Assembly: GCA_020639195.1 (NCBI GenBank)
Contig: JACKHB010000005.1
Location: 186,001-250,000, forward strand
Direction of reading: 5' to 3'
Length of the DNA: 64,000 bases
Source: Phycisphaeraceae bacterium
GTDB lineage: Bacteria > Planctomycetota > Phycisphaerae > Phycisphaerales > UBA1924
Below the pieces are notes generated by a model. The model searched no databases. It was not told the DNA's origin and worked only from the letters and a program-made list of their open reading frames with translations. This document shows, one piece after another, positions 1-8,310 of the stretch; position 1 is the stretch's first letter, and each line of letters begins with the position of its first letter. Position numbers and translations under genes: made by a program.

Positions 1-1
1 T

Positions 2-886
2 CCCACCGAACTCGGCGCGATGACCATCGGTTTCTCTCAGTTGGGGGCCGAGGGGGACTGGCGGACCGCCGAGACGGACTCCATCCGCGGCGAGGCGCAG
101 CGTCTGGGTGTGAGCCTCAAGTTCGCCGATGGGCAGAGTCGGCAGGAGAAGCAGATTTCTGACGTGAAGGCGTTCATCCTGCAGGACGTGGACGCGATCA
201 TCCTTGCGCCGATCGTCGAGACGGGGTGGGAGCCCGTGCTGCGGGATGCGAAGCGCGCGAACATCCCGGTGTTCCTCGTTGATCGGGGCGTGGACGTTTC
301 GGACGAGTCGCTCTATGTCACGTTGATTGCGTCGGACTTCGTCGAGGAGGGACGGCTCGCGGCAGACTGGATGGCCTATGAGCTTGGCGGCAAGGCGAAC
401 ATCGCTGAGCTCCAGGGGACCGTCGGGGCGGCGCCCGCGATCGACCGCAAGCGAGGCTTTGCGGAGGAGATCGCCAAGCACGAGGGCATGAAGATCATCG
501 CCTCGCAATCGGGCGACTTCCGTCGTTCGGTTGGCAAGGAGGTCATGGAGGGGATCCTCGCGGCGCACGCCGACGAACTGGACGCGGTCTTCGCGCACAA
601 CGACGACATGGCGATGGGCGCCATCGAGGCGATCGCGCGGCATGGTCTCGAGCCCGGGGTGGACATCGTGGTTGTGTCCATCGACGGTGTGCGAGCCGCC
701 TTCGAGGCGATGGTCGCGGGCACGCTCAACTGCACGGTTGAGTGCAACCCACTGCTCGGACCGAAGGTTTTCGACGCCATCAGGCGGCATGCGACGGGTG
801 AGGAGTTGCCGAAGTGGATCAGGGTTGAGGATCAGGTGTTCGACCAGACGACCGCGGCCGATGTGATCGGCTCGCGCAGGTATTGA
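2..886 (+). CDS. ytfQ: Sugar ABC transporter periplasmic binding protein, YtfQ-type (5' partial)
   Basis: This is the periplasmic substrate-binding component of a furanose-type sugar ABC importer. The reading frame is open to the left edge, so the true start and signal peptide lie outside the window; the visible part is 294 codons. From recall of E. coli YtfQ the match is close over the whole length: TIGFSQLGAEGDWRTAET near the N-terminus, ADGQSRQEKQI, ILAPIVETGWEPVL, ELQGTVGAAPAIDRKRGF, QSGDFRRSVGKEVME, and AHNDDMAMGAI near the hinge. These are the periplasmic-binding-protein type 1 fold segments that contact the sugar. An ATG at position 20 is internal and is not the start. The gene is followed at 946 by a GH127 enzyme and then by the matching ATPase and two permeases, so the operon order is binding protein, hydrolase, ATPase, permeases. 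E. coli YtfQ binds galactofuranose. Here the linked arabinofuranosidase suggests L-arabinofuranose, which is inference. Confidence 0.93.
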   Translation, partial: PTELGAMTIGFSQLGAEGDWRTAETDSIRGEAQRLGVSLKFADGQSRQEKQISDVKAFILQDVDAIILAPIVETGWEPVLRDAKRANIPVFLVDRGVDVSDESLYVTLIASDFVEEGRLAADWMAYELGGKANIAELQGTVGAAPAIDRKRGFAEEIAKHEGMKIIASQSGDFRRSVGKEVMEGILAAHADELDAVFAHNDDMAMGAIEAIARHGLEPGVDIVVVSIDGVRAAFEAMVAGTLNCTVECNPLLGPKVFDAIRRHATGEELPKWIRVEDQVFDQTTAADVIGSRRY

Positions 887-945
887 CCACGATCGAACCC
901 GGATCGAGCCGCCGGGTGCCGCCCGCGAGCCGCGGAGGATGAGCG

Positions 946-3336
946 ATGGTTCGGGCGATGGCGGCGAGCGTGGTGATCTGCGGCGCGACTGCGGGCGCTG
1001 TCGCGCAGGACTCGGGATATCGGCTGCGGGCGGCGCCCGCGTCGGCGGTCACGCTGACCGATGGGTTCTGGCGGGATCGGCTCGAAAGAACGTCTGACGA
1101 AACGATCTGGGCCTGCATTGAGCAGTGCGCTCAGACCGGGCGCCTTGCGAACTTCGCGCGCGCGGCCGGCATTGAGAAGGGGCCTCACGAGGGGTACTTC
1201 TTCAACGACTCGGACGTGTACAAGGTGATCGAGGGCGCCAGCCGGCTGCTTCAGATCAGGCCTGATGCGAAACTGCGGGCGGAGGTCGATCGAATCGTGC
1301 GGCTGATCGGGGCGGCGCAGCAGGACGACGGGTATCTCAACACGTACTACACGCTCGCGGAGCCCGGCGGGCGTTGGACGAACCTCAAGGACATGCACGA
1401 GCTGTACTGCGCCGGACACCTCTTCGAGGCGGCGTGCGCGCACTTCGAGGCGACCGGAGAGCGGTCGCTGCTGGACGTGGCGATTCGATTCGCGGACCAC
1501 ATCGACTCGGTGTTCGGGCCGGATCGGCTGGAGGAGCCGCCCGGCCACGAAGAGATCGAGATCGGCCTGGTGCGGCTCGCACAAGTGACGGGTGAGGCTC
1601 GATACGTCAGGCTCGCAGAGTTCTTCCTGGATCTTCGCGGGCGGGATGATCGGGACCTGCGCGGCGAGTATCAGCAGGATCACCTTCCGGTGATCCACCA
1701 GCGGGAGGCCGTCGGGCATGCGGTGCGGGCGTGCTACCTGTACGGCGGGATGGCGGATGTCGGTGTGGCGACGGGAAGGCGAGATCTGCTGGCGCCGCTG
1801 GATGATCTGTGGGCCGACGTGGTCGGACGCAAGATGTATGTGACGGGCGGGGTTGGGGCGAATCGCGCCGGCGAGGCGTTTGGGGGACCGTACGAGTTGC
1901 CCAACGAGAGTGCATACGCGGAGACGTGCGCGGCGATCGGCCTGGCGCTCTGGGCAGACCGCATGAACCGGCTGCACGCGGATGGGTCGTACGCGGACAT
2001 CGTCGAGCGGGTCATGTTCAATGGATTCCTGGTGGGAGTGTCGCAGGACGGCCGCGGATTCTTCTATCCGAATCCGCTTCGGTGCGATGGGCTCACGCCG
2101 TTCAATCATGGGTCTGCAGAGCGGAGCCCGTGGTTCGCGTGTGCGTGCTGTCCGAGCAACGACGTGCGGTTCCTCCCAGAGATCCTCGGCTTCATGTACG
2201 CGACCGGTGATGACGGGACGATCGTGGTCAACCAGTTCGCGGCATCGGAGGCGACCATCGACGCGGGGCTGGGGCCGGTGCGCCTGCGCCAAACGACGGA
2301 GTATCCGTGGGATGGCCGGGTTCGAGTTGAGTTGACCCCGCGGGCGCCGCGGGATTTTGCCGTGCGCCTTCGCGTTCCGGGCTGGGCGCGCGGGGACGGA
2401 TTCGCCGGAGGTCTGTATCGGTTCGCCGACGAGGGCGAGGAAGGGGTGAGGCTCACGCTCAACGGTGACCTCGTCGAAGCGCCGATCGACTGCGGATACG
2501 CGGAGATTCGGAGGATGTGGCGGCCGGGCGACACGCTCGAACTGGTGCTGCCCATGCCGGCTCGCCGCGTGGTGGCGCGCAGCGAGGTGGAGGCCTGTCG
2601 CGGTTGCGTGGCCATCGAGCGCGGTCCGATCGTGTACTGCATCGAGGGAGTGGATCACGACGGCCGGGCGCTCAACATCGCGCTGCCGGGCGATTCTTCG
2701 TTGACCGCGACCCGACGGCCGGATCTGCTGGGTGGAGTGTCTGTGATTCGGGGGCCGGGCATCGCGAGAAAACGCGAGGGAGGAGCCATCCTCGACCAAC
2801 GCGTGGAACTGACGGCGATCCCGTACTTCGCGTGGAACAACCGCGGGCCGGGCGAGATGGCCATCTGGATTCCTGCCTCGGTGGATGCGGTGTCGGCGCC
2901 GCCGGCTTCCACCATCGCGTCTTGCGCGGTGCCTTCCGCGTCGCACACATGGAGCGCCGATTCGGTACGCGCGATCAATGATCAGAAAGTCCCACGGTCA
3001 TCCGGAGATCACTCGATCCCCCGACACACCTGGTGGCCCCATCGGGGCTCGAGGGAATGGGCGCAGTTGAGCTTTGAGACGCCCACCAGCGTCTCGGCCG
3101 TGTCGGTCTACTGGTTCGACGACAGCGGCGCGGGGTATTGCCGGGTGCCCGGCGCGTGGAGGCTGCTGGGGCTACGCGACGGGCAGTGGCGCGCGATCGA
3201 TGCGAACTATCCCGTGGCTCGGGACGCGCCCTGCGACGCGCGGTTTGATTCGATCATCGTCGATGCGCTCCGCGTGGAGGTGGACCTGCAGGAGGGCTAC
3301 TCCGGGGGCATCCTCGAGTGGGAAGTTCTGCCGTGA
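946..3336 (+). CDS. GH127-family beta-L-arabinofuranosidase, exported
   Basis: Glycoside hydrolase of the GH127 (former DUF1680) family, typified by HypBA1, which releases L-arabinose from beta-L-arabinofuranosides. The protein is 796 aa. The first roughly 22 residues form a short signal peptide ending near AGAVA-QD, so the enzyme is predicted to be periplasmic. The HypBA1 active-site arrangement is present: GEAFGG carries E310 (equivalent to E322). Sixteen residues on, AETC carries the zinc ligands E326 and C328. CACCPSND carries C401 (nucleophile equivalent of C417) and the further zinc ligand C402. The (alpha/alpha)6-barrel half has the family signatures YFFNDSDVYKVIEG and QQDDGYLNTYYT. 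The last roughly 110 residues are beta-rich and resemble a galactose-binding-like domain. A GGAGG-type ribosome site precedes the ATG. Its stop overlaps the GTG of the next gene, which ties it into the sugar-importer operon. Arabinan or glycoprotein glycan is a plausible substrate. Confidence 0.92.
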   Translation: MVRAMAASVVICGATAGAVAQDSGYRLRAAPASAVTLTDGFWRDRLERTSDETIWACIEQCAQTGRLANFARAAGIEKGPHEGYFFNDSDVYKVIEGASRLLQIRPDAKLRAEVDRIVRLIGAAQQDDGYLNTYYTLAEPGGRWTNLKDMHELYCAGHLFEAACAHFEATGERSLLDVAIRFADHIDSVFGPDRLEEPPGHEEIEIGLVRLAQVTGEARYVRLAEFFLDLRGRDDRDLRGEYQQDHLPVIHQREAVGHAVRACYLYGGMADVGVATGRRDLLAPLDDLWADVVGRKMYVTGGVGANRAGEAFGGPYELPNESAYAETCAAIGLALWADRMNRLHADGSYADIVERVMFNGFLVGVSQDGRGFFYPNPLRCDGLTPFNHGSAERSPWFACACCPSNDVRFLPEILGFMYATGDDGTIVVNQFAASEATIDAGLGPVRLRQTTEYPWDGRVRVELTPRAPRDFAVRLRVPGWARGDGFAGGLYRFADEGEEGVRLTLNGDLVEAPIDCGYAEIRRMWRPGDTLELVLPMPARRVVARSEVEACRGCVAIERGPIVYCIEGVDHDGRALNIALPGDSSLTATRRPDLLGGVSVIRGPGIARKREGGAILDQRVELTAIPYFAWNNRGPGEMAIWIPASVDAVSAPPASTIASCAVPSASHTWSADSVRAINDQKVPRSSGDHSIPRHTWWPHRGSREWAQLSFETPTSVSAVSVYWFDDSGAGYCRVPGAWRLLGLRDGQWRAIDANYPVARDAPCDARFDSIIVDALRVEVDLQEGYSGGILEWEVLP

Positions 3337-4853
3337 CTCAGGCGCCGACGCTGCGGGCGTCGGGAATCGTCAAGGTCTATCCGGGCGTGAAGGCTCTTGA
3401 CGAGGCCGACCTGGTCCTGCACGGGGGCGAGGTGCACGCGCTGATGGGTGAGAACGGCGCGGGCAAGTCCACGCTCGTTGGGATCATCGCCGGCGCGCAG
3501 CGGCCCGATGCTGGAGAAATCCATCTGGACGGTCTGCCTGTTTCGCCTTCATCGCCCGGCCATGCGCGCGGGCTCGGCATTCGGGCGGTGCACCAGGAAC
3601 TCACGCTGCTCCCGCACCTGAGTGTGGCCGAGAATCTCGCGATCGGAGGCTACCCCAGTCGGGCTGGGGTGATCGGCTGGCGGGCGGTGCGACGCCGAGC
3701 CCGGGAGGCGTTGGCGGAGCTGGGTCTTTCGATCGACCCACGAAGGCCGGTAGGCGAGTTGCCGATCGCCATCCGGCAGTTGGTCGCGATCGCGAGGGAG
3801 ATGCAGGGCGAGGCCCGCGTGCTGATTCTCGATGAGCCGACTTCCAGCCTGGATCGAACCGAGACCGAGCGACTGTTCGAGGTCGTGCGTGCAGCCCGAG
3901 ACCGCGGCGTTGCGATCGTGTTCATCACTCACTTCCTTGACCAGGTGTACGAGATCGCAGACCGCGTCACGGTGCTGCGCGGCGGAAGGGTCGTCGGAGC
4001 CGGGCGAACGGCGGACCTTCCCCGCCTTCGCCTGATCTCGCTCATGTTGGGACGCGACGTAGCGGAGCGTGAGAGCCGACTCGCGGGGCGGAATGGCGAG
4101 TCAGAGCCTGCTGAAGAGGCGTCGGCACCGGTCGTGTGCGCTAGAGGCCTTCGCCGGGGCAGAGCGCTTCGCGGTGCCTCGCTGGAAGTCCGTCGTGGGG
4201 AGGTGGTGGGGTTGGCCGGCCTGCTTGGATCGGGAAGAACCGAGCTGGCACGCGCCATGTTCGGCGCCGATCGTCCAGACGCGGGGCAGTTGGCGGTCGA
4301 TGGTCGGCGGCGGCGGCTCACGCCGCGTCGCTCGAGCAGGTTGGGAATCGGGCTATGCCCCGAGGATCGCAAGTCGCAGGGCCTGTGCCTCGGCCTCTCG
4401 GTGGCCGAGGGCCTGACGTTGGCGATGCGTGCCAAGAGGGGGTGGTGGCGTCCACTTCGACGGGGGGAGCGGCAGGAGATCGTGGGCCGGCTCACGCGCG
4501 ATCTCGCGATTCGGGCGGTGGACTCGAGGGCGGCCGTTGGGACACTCAGCGGGGGCAATCAGCAGAAGGTCCTGCTCGGAGCCTGGATCGCCACCAACCC
4601 ACGCGTGCTCCTGCTCGACGAGCCGACGAGGGGCGTCGACATTGGGGCCAAGGACGAGATCCTTCGTCGCGTGCGCTCCATGTGCGATCACGGTCTGGGC
4701 GTTGTGTTCATCTCGGCGGAGCTCGAGGAGATCGTCCGGGCCTGCGACCGAGTGGTCGTGATGCGCGACCGGGAGACGGTCGGGGAACTGCGATCCGGTG
4801 AGATCGATGAGCACCGAATCATGCGGATGATCGGCGCGGAGCGGCGCGCGTGA
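3333..4853 (+). CDS. ytfR: Sugar ABC transporter ATP-binding protein, YtfR/RbsA-type (two ATPase domains)
   Basis: Duplicated-ATPase subunit of a carbohydrate importer (506 aa). The first domain has a canonical Walker A, GENGAGKST (residues 39-47), and a Walker B with D-loop in LILDEPTSSLD. Its signature motif is weak (LPIAIRQ). The second domain has a degenerate Walker A (GLLGSGRTE) but an intact signature LSGGNQQK and Walker B LLLDEPTRGVD. That asymmetry is normal for the RbsA/MglA/YtfR family. I chose the GTG at 3333 because it forms a GTGA overlap with the stop of the GH127 gene, as at the other junctions of this operon, and the homology starts right after it. A GTG at 3318 is in frame and possible. 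The product pairs with the two permeases that follow, its own stop again overlapping the next start. Confidence 0.95.
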   Translation: MTQAPTLRASGIVKVYPGVKALDEADLVLHGGEVHALMGENGAGKSTLVGIIAGAQRPDAGEIHLDGLPVSPSSPGHARGLGIRAVHQELTLLPHLSVAENLAIGGYPSRAGVIGWRAVRRRAREALAELGLSIDPRRPVGELPIAIRQLVAIAREMQGEARVLILDEPTSSLDRTETERLFEVVRAARDRGVAIVFITHFLDQVYEIADRVTVLRGGRVVGAGRTADLPRLRLISLMLGRDVAERESRLAGRNGESEPAEEASAPVVCARGLRRGRALRGASLEVRRGEVVGLAGLLGSGRTELARAMFGADRPDAGQLAVDGRRRRLTPRRSSRLGIGLCPEDRKSQGLCLGLSVAEGLTLAMRAKRGWWRPLRRGERQEIVGRLTRDLAIRAVDSRAAVGTLSGGNQQKVLLGAWIATNPRVLLLDEPTRGVDIGAKDEILRRVRSMCDHGLGVVFISAELEEIVRACDRVVVMRDRETVGELRSGEIDEHRIMRMIGAERRA

Positions 4854-5842
4854 GCCGGCCCGGGCGAACCGCCCCGCGGGTGTGGTGGCCGCTGATTGCG
4901 TTGGCCGCGCTGACTGGCTTCAACCTGCTCTGGACCGACGGCTTTGCACGGCTTGGCCTCGACGATGGCGTGCTGCGCGGGCCCGTCGTGGACGTCGTGC
5001 GCAACGCGGCGCCGCTGGTCATCATCGCGGTGGGGATGGCCCTCGTGATCGCGACCGCGGGTGTGGACCTGTCGGTCGGCTCGACGCTGGCGATGGCGGG
5101 AGCAGTGGTGGCGGTCCTGCTGACGGGGCCACGGTGGGGGCCTGTTCCGGCAATCGCGGCGGGGCTGGGAGCGGGTTTGGGGATCGGCCTCGTGGCTGGC
5201 GTGTTGGTCTCGGGCATCGGACTCCAACCGATCGTGGCCACGCTCGTGCTCCTGGCGTGCGTTCGCGGGGGCGCCCAGCTCTTGACCGATGGACGCACCG
5301 TGTCGTTTCAAGATTCGATGGTGCTCGCGTTGGCGTCGGGCCACATCGGCGCGATTCCAGTGCCCGTGGTTGTCGCCGGGGCGTGGCTCGTCGGACTGGT
5401 CGCACTGGTACGGACGACCGCCCTTGGGTTGTTTCTCGAGGCGATCGGCGACAATCCCGTCGCGGCAAGGCTGGCTGGCGTTCCGGTCGCAAGAGTGATG
5501 ATGTTCGCCTACGTGGTGGCCGGAGTCGGCGCCGCGCTTGCGGGCATCATCGTCGCGGCTGACATCCGCGCGGCGGATCCGACGACGGCGGGCAAGGCGA
5601 TCGAACTCGATGCGATTCTGGCGGTCGTGCTTGGTGGAACGGCGCTGGCGGGCGGACGCTTCAGTCTTTGCGGCGCGGCCGTGGGGGCCGTGCTCATCAA
5701 ACTGCTGGACACGACGGTGGTGGCCCGGGGTGTGCCCGCGCAGGCCACGCTGGTGGTGAAGGCTGGAGTCGTGCTGGTCGTGTGCGTGCTGCTGTCGGAC
5801 CGGTTTCGTGCGGCGCTGCTCGGAGGGCTTGGGCGGCGATGA
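4850..5842 (+). CDS. ytfT: Sugar ABC transporter permease, YtfT-type
   Basis: Inner-membrane permease of the BPD_transp_2 family (330 aa, about eight to ten hydrophobic segments). Family landmarks are visible: AVGMALVIATAGVDLSVGST in the first third, a conserved membrane segment of ribose- and galactofuranose-type permeases, then AIGDNPVAARLAGVPV and LGGTALAGGRFS in the second half. The GTG start overlaps the preceding ATPase stop as GTGA and its own stop overlaps the next permease as ATGA, so translation is very probably coupled. Together with the following gene it should form the heteromeric membrane channel of the YtfQ-YtfR-YtfT-YjfF importer. I cannot separate YtfT from related RbsC-like permeases by eye with certainty. 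The gene order and the two different permeases support YtfT. Confidence 0.92.
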   Translation: MSRPGRTAPRVWWPLIALAALTGFNLLWTDGFARLGLDDGVLRGPVVDVVRNAAPLVIIAVGMALVIATAGVDLSVGSTLAMAGAVVAVLLTGPRWGPVPAIAAGLGAGLGIGLVAGVLVSGIGLQPIVATLVLLACVRGGAQLLTDGRTVSFQDSMVLALASGHIGAIPVPVVVAGAWLVGLVALVRTTALGLFLEAIGDNPVAARLAGVPVARVMMFAYVVAGVGAALAGIIVAADIRAADPTTAGKAIELDAILAVVLGGTALAGGRFSLCGAAVGAVLIKLLDTTVVARGVPAQATLVVKAGVVLVVCVLLSDRFRAALLGGLGRR

Positions 5843-6882
5843 CTCTCCGACTCTTGCGATCGCTGTCACTGGTCCCGGCGTCGGCCTGGTCGTTGCTCGC
5901 GGCCGTGACGTTGCTCTTGGCGATCTATCTCTCGGCCGGCAGCGTGTTCCCATGGTTCATGTCGTGGCGGACGGCCGCGACGATTCTCGATAGCGCAGCC
6001 ACCCTGGGCCTGTGCGCGATCGGCATGACGTTTGTGATCCTCGCCGGGGGGATCGACCTTTCGGTGGGCGCGGTGCTGGCGTTGGCGAGCCTGGTGACCG
6101 CGATTGCGCTTCAGCGGTGGGGTCTGCCCGCGTGGCTGGCGATCCCTCTGGTTTGCGCGATCGGCGCGACATACGGCGCGGCGGTGGGCGGCCTGGTCCA
6201 TTCCGCGCGACTGCCGTCGTTTCTCGTCACGCTCGCCGGCATGTTCTTGGCTCGTGGCGTGGCGCTCCTGATGACCTCCGAGGGCCGAATCTCGATGAAT
6301 CGAGTCCCGGTGCACCTTTGGGGATCGGGAGTTCGGGTGGTGGGGCTGACGCTCCCGGCACTTGTGTTCCTTGCAACGCTCGGGATGGGGGCGCTGGTTC
6401 TGCGGTGGACTGTCTTCGGTCGCGGCGTTCGTGCCATCGGCGGCGGAGAGCACGCCGCGAGACTGTTGGGGATACGAGTCGCGCGAACGCGCGTCGGCGC
6501 GTTTGCGGTGTGCGGGCTGTGCGCAGCGTTGGCAGGCGTCGTGCATTCGGTCGGTGTGGGAGCGGGCGACGCCAAGGCGGGCGAACTGATGGAGCTGGAT
6601 GCGATCGCCGGCGTGGTCATCGGTGGCACCCCGCTGTCGGGAGGGGTCGGCTCGATCGTCGGCACCGGTGTCGGCGTGTCCATTCTCAAAGTGATCGAAC
6701 TGGTGATCGTGTCCGACGGATCGCTGAGCGCGCAGTGGGCCAAGATCGTTGGGGGTGGGCTCCTGTTGCTCTTCGTGCTGCTGCAAAGGTCGGTCGGGCG
6801 GATCACAAAGGTGTGGGCAGGCGGGCGAACCGACCTCGATCCGCATCGCCGTGAGGCTCAGCCGGTATCCCGCGCATCATGA
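5839..6882 (+). CDS. yjfF: Sugar ABC transporter permease, YjfF-type
   Basis: Second permease of the same importer (347 aa). The ATG at 5839 overlaps the YtfT stop; a longer in-frame extension to 5668 exists but lies inside ytfT and is not credible. The sequence repeats the family pattern: AIGMTFVILAGGIDLSVGAV, FLVTLAGMFLARGVALL, AIGGGEHAARLLGIRV, and VIGGTPLSGGVGS. The middle segment FLVTLAGMFLARG with the following ISMNRVPV stretch resembles E. coli YjfF. Having two non-identical permeases is typical of the galactofuranose-type system. The C-terminal tail (KVWAGGRTDLDPHRREAQP) is polar and probably cytoplasmic. Its stop overlaps the downstream hydrolase start as ATGA. Confidence 0.9.
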   Translation: MTLRLLRSLSLVPASAWSLLAAVTLLLAIYLSAGSVFPWFMSWRTAATILDSAATLGLCAIGMTFVILAGGIDLSVGAVLALASLVTAIALQRWGLPAWLAIPLVCAIGATYGAAVGGLVHSARLPSFLVTLAGMFLARGVALLMTSEGRISMNRVPVHLWGSGVRVVGLTLPALVFLATLGMGALVLRWTVFGRGVRAIGGGEHAARLLGIRVARTRVGAFAVCGLCAALAGVVHSVGVGAGDAKAGELMELDAIAGVVIGGTPLSGGVGSIVGTGVGVSILKVIELVIVSDGSLSAQWAKIVGGGLLLLFVLLQRSVGRITKVWAGGRTDLDPHRREAQPVSRAS

Positions 6883-8303
6883 GGCGCTTCCTCCGATTCA
6901 TGGTCGGTGTGACCCTGTCCATCGGCCGGCCGAGTGCGGCACAGACTCCTGCGGAAGTCTTTCTCGTCGATGGCCGCCGTCCGGACCTGGCGATCGTGAC
7001 GCTCAGCGAGGATGTGCCCGCTCGCCGAGCGCCGGCTTCCGCGATGATCGCAGAGCTCACGGGCGTCCTCGACTCGCTGGATCGGCGCGGCCTCGAGGCT
7101 CTGGCTTCGTCGGCGTCGCTGCCTGCCCGTCTGACGGATCCGGCGCTCGAAGGGGCACATCGCGAGATTGTGATCCACCTGTTCGCTCGAGATGAGCACA
7201 GCGCTGTGGAGGTGCTCCGCGCGCGCGATGGGCGGGCGGCTGTGCGGCCGGTGGGTGCGATCACGACAATCACGCCCTGCGTGTGGCTTGATCCGGCGAA
7301 GTACGCGGACATCGCCGGTGGGTGGCGACCATTTGAGGGCGGATACACCTCGCCTTCAACTCCATCGCAGGTGGTCTTCGAGTTGCCCCGGCCCTACTCG
7401 CAGGGGCCGGTCTTCTTCGATCGCTCCACGCTCGCGGGCCGTCTCACGACGGGCACGCGCCTTCGGGTGGCGCCGACCACCCGGGACCTCGACGATGAAT
7501 CGTTGTGGTGCCGTCTGCCTCGGGGGTACTCACCGAGGCGGCCGGCGGGCCTGGTTGTCTGGATCGACCCGACGCCCGACGGCACGATCCGTCCATCGCT
7601 CCACAGCGCGCTGGATGAGCTTGGGATGATCGCCGTCTCTCCCCGGAACGCGGGCAATGACCGGTTGATGGTGGACCGAATGCAGCTGGCCATGGATGCG
7701 ATCTCAACGGTGAGCCGCCGGTTCCACATCGATCCGGACCGGATCTACATCGCGGGTATGTCCGGGGGCGGTCGCATCAGTTCGATGCTGTGGGGCTCGT
7801 GCCCCGACGTCTTCGCGGGCGCCGTGCCGGTGGTGGGCCTGAATCACTACGGCCAGGTCCTCGTCGACGGCAGGACGCTCGCCGCGGGCTTCTCGCGTCC
7901 GCGGGGCGATCGTTGGGCGCTCCTGAAGACCCGTCGGCTCGGGAGCATCTCCGGTCCGCCCGACTTCAACTTCGAGGAGATTCGGCTGCGCACGCAGAGC
8001 ATGGCCAATGACGGGCTTCCGGCTCGGCTGTTCTCCTATGAGGACATGGGCCATGGAATGCCGGCGCCGGAGTATTTCCTCGAGGCGCTCGCGTGGGTCG
8101 ATGAGCCTCGCCGGGAGCGACTGTCCGAGGAGGCCGCGGCGGGAGAGCGACTCTGGGCCGAGTTTGAGCGCACAAGGACTGAAATACCTGCCGGGACGCC
8201 CCTGAGTCGGCAGGACGAGGAATCGCTGATTCGCATCACGCGCGAGGCCCCGTGGAGCGAGGCGGCGTGGCGCGCGGTCGGCCTCCTGGGAATTCGACCG
8301 TGA
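6879..8303 (+). CDS. Exported alpha/beta-hydrolase (esterase/peptidase-like)
   Basis: A 474-aa protein with a probable N-terminal signal peptide (about 22 residues ending at PSAAQT). Residues 1-200 have no clear family. The C-terminal half is an alpha/beta-hydrolase: LVVWIDPTPDG starts the fold, GMSGGGRISS holds the nucleophile elbow GxSxG with Ser295, and MGHGMP supplies a likely catalytic His392. The acid residue is not certain. Overall it resembles PHB-depolymerase/LpqC-like or putative-peptidase esterases rather than lipases. Its start overlaps the permease stop (ATGA), making it the sixth gene of the sugar operon. A role in removing ester groups from the arabinose-containing glycan would fit, but that is inference from context. 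It ends 7 bases before the convergent rseP gene. Confidence 0.7.
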   Translation: MRRFLRFMVGVTLSIGRPSAAQTPAEVFLVDGRRPDLAIVTLSEDVPARRAPASAMIAELTGVLDSLDRRGLEALASSASLPARLTDPALEGAHREIVIHLFARDEHSAVEVLRARDGRAAVRPVGAITTITPCVWLDPAKYADIAGGWRPFEGGYTSPSTPSQVVFELPRPYSQGPVFFDRSTLAGRLTTGTRLRVAPTTRDLDDESLWCRLPRGYSPRRPAGLVVWIDPTPDGTIRPSLHSALDELGMIAVSPRNAGNDRLMVDRMQLAMDAISTVSRRFHIDPDRIYIAGMSGGGRISSMLWGSCPDVFAGAVPVVGLNHYGQVLVDGRTLAAGFSRPRGDRWALLKTRRLGSISGPPDFNFEEIRLRTQSMANDGLPARLFSYEDMGHGMPAPEYFLEALAWVDEPRRERLSEEAAAGERLWAEFERTRTEIPAGTPLSRQDEESLIRITREAPWSEAAWRAVGLLGIRP

Positions 8304-8310
8304 GTCGCGG

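Noticed and set aside
832..2946. Long minus-strand frame opposite the GH127 gene
   Set aside because: Composition and lack of motifs show it is the antisense shadow of the GH127 enzyme, whose active-site residues are clear on the plus strand.
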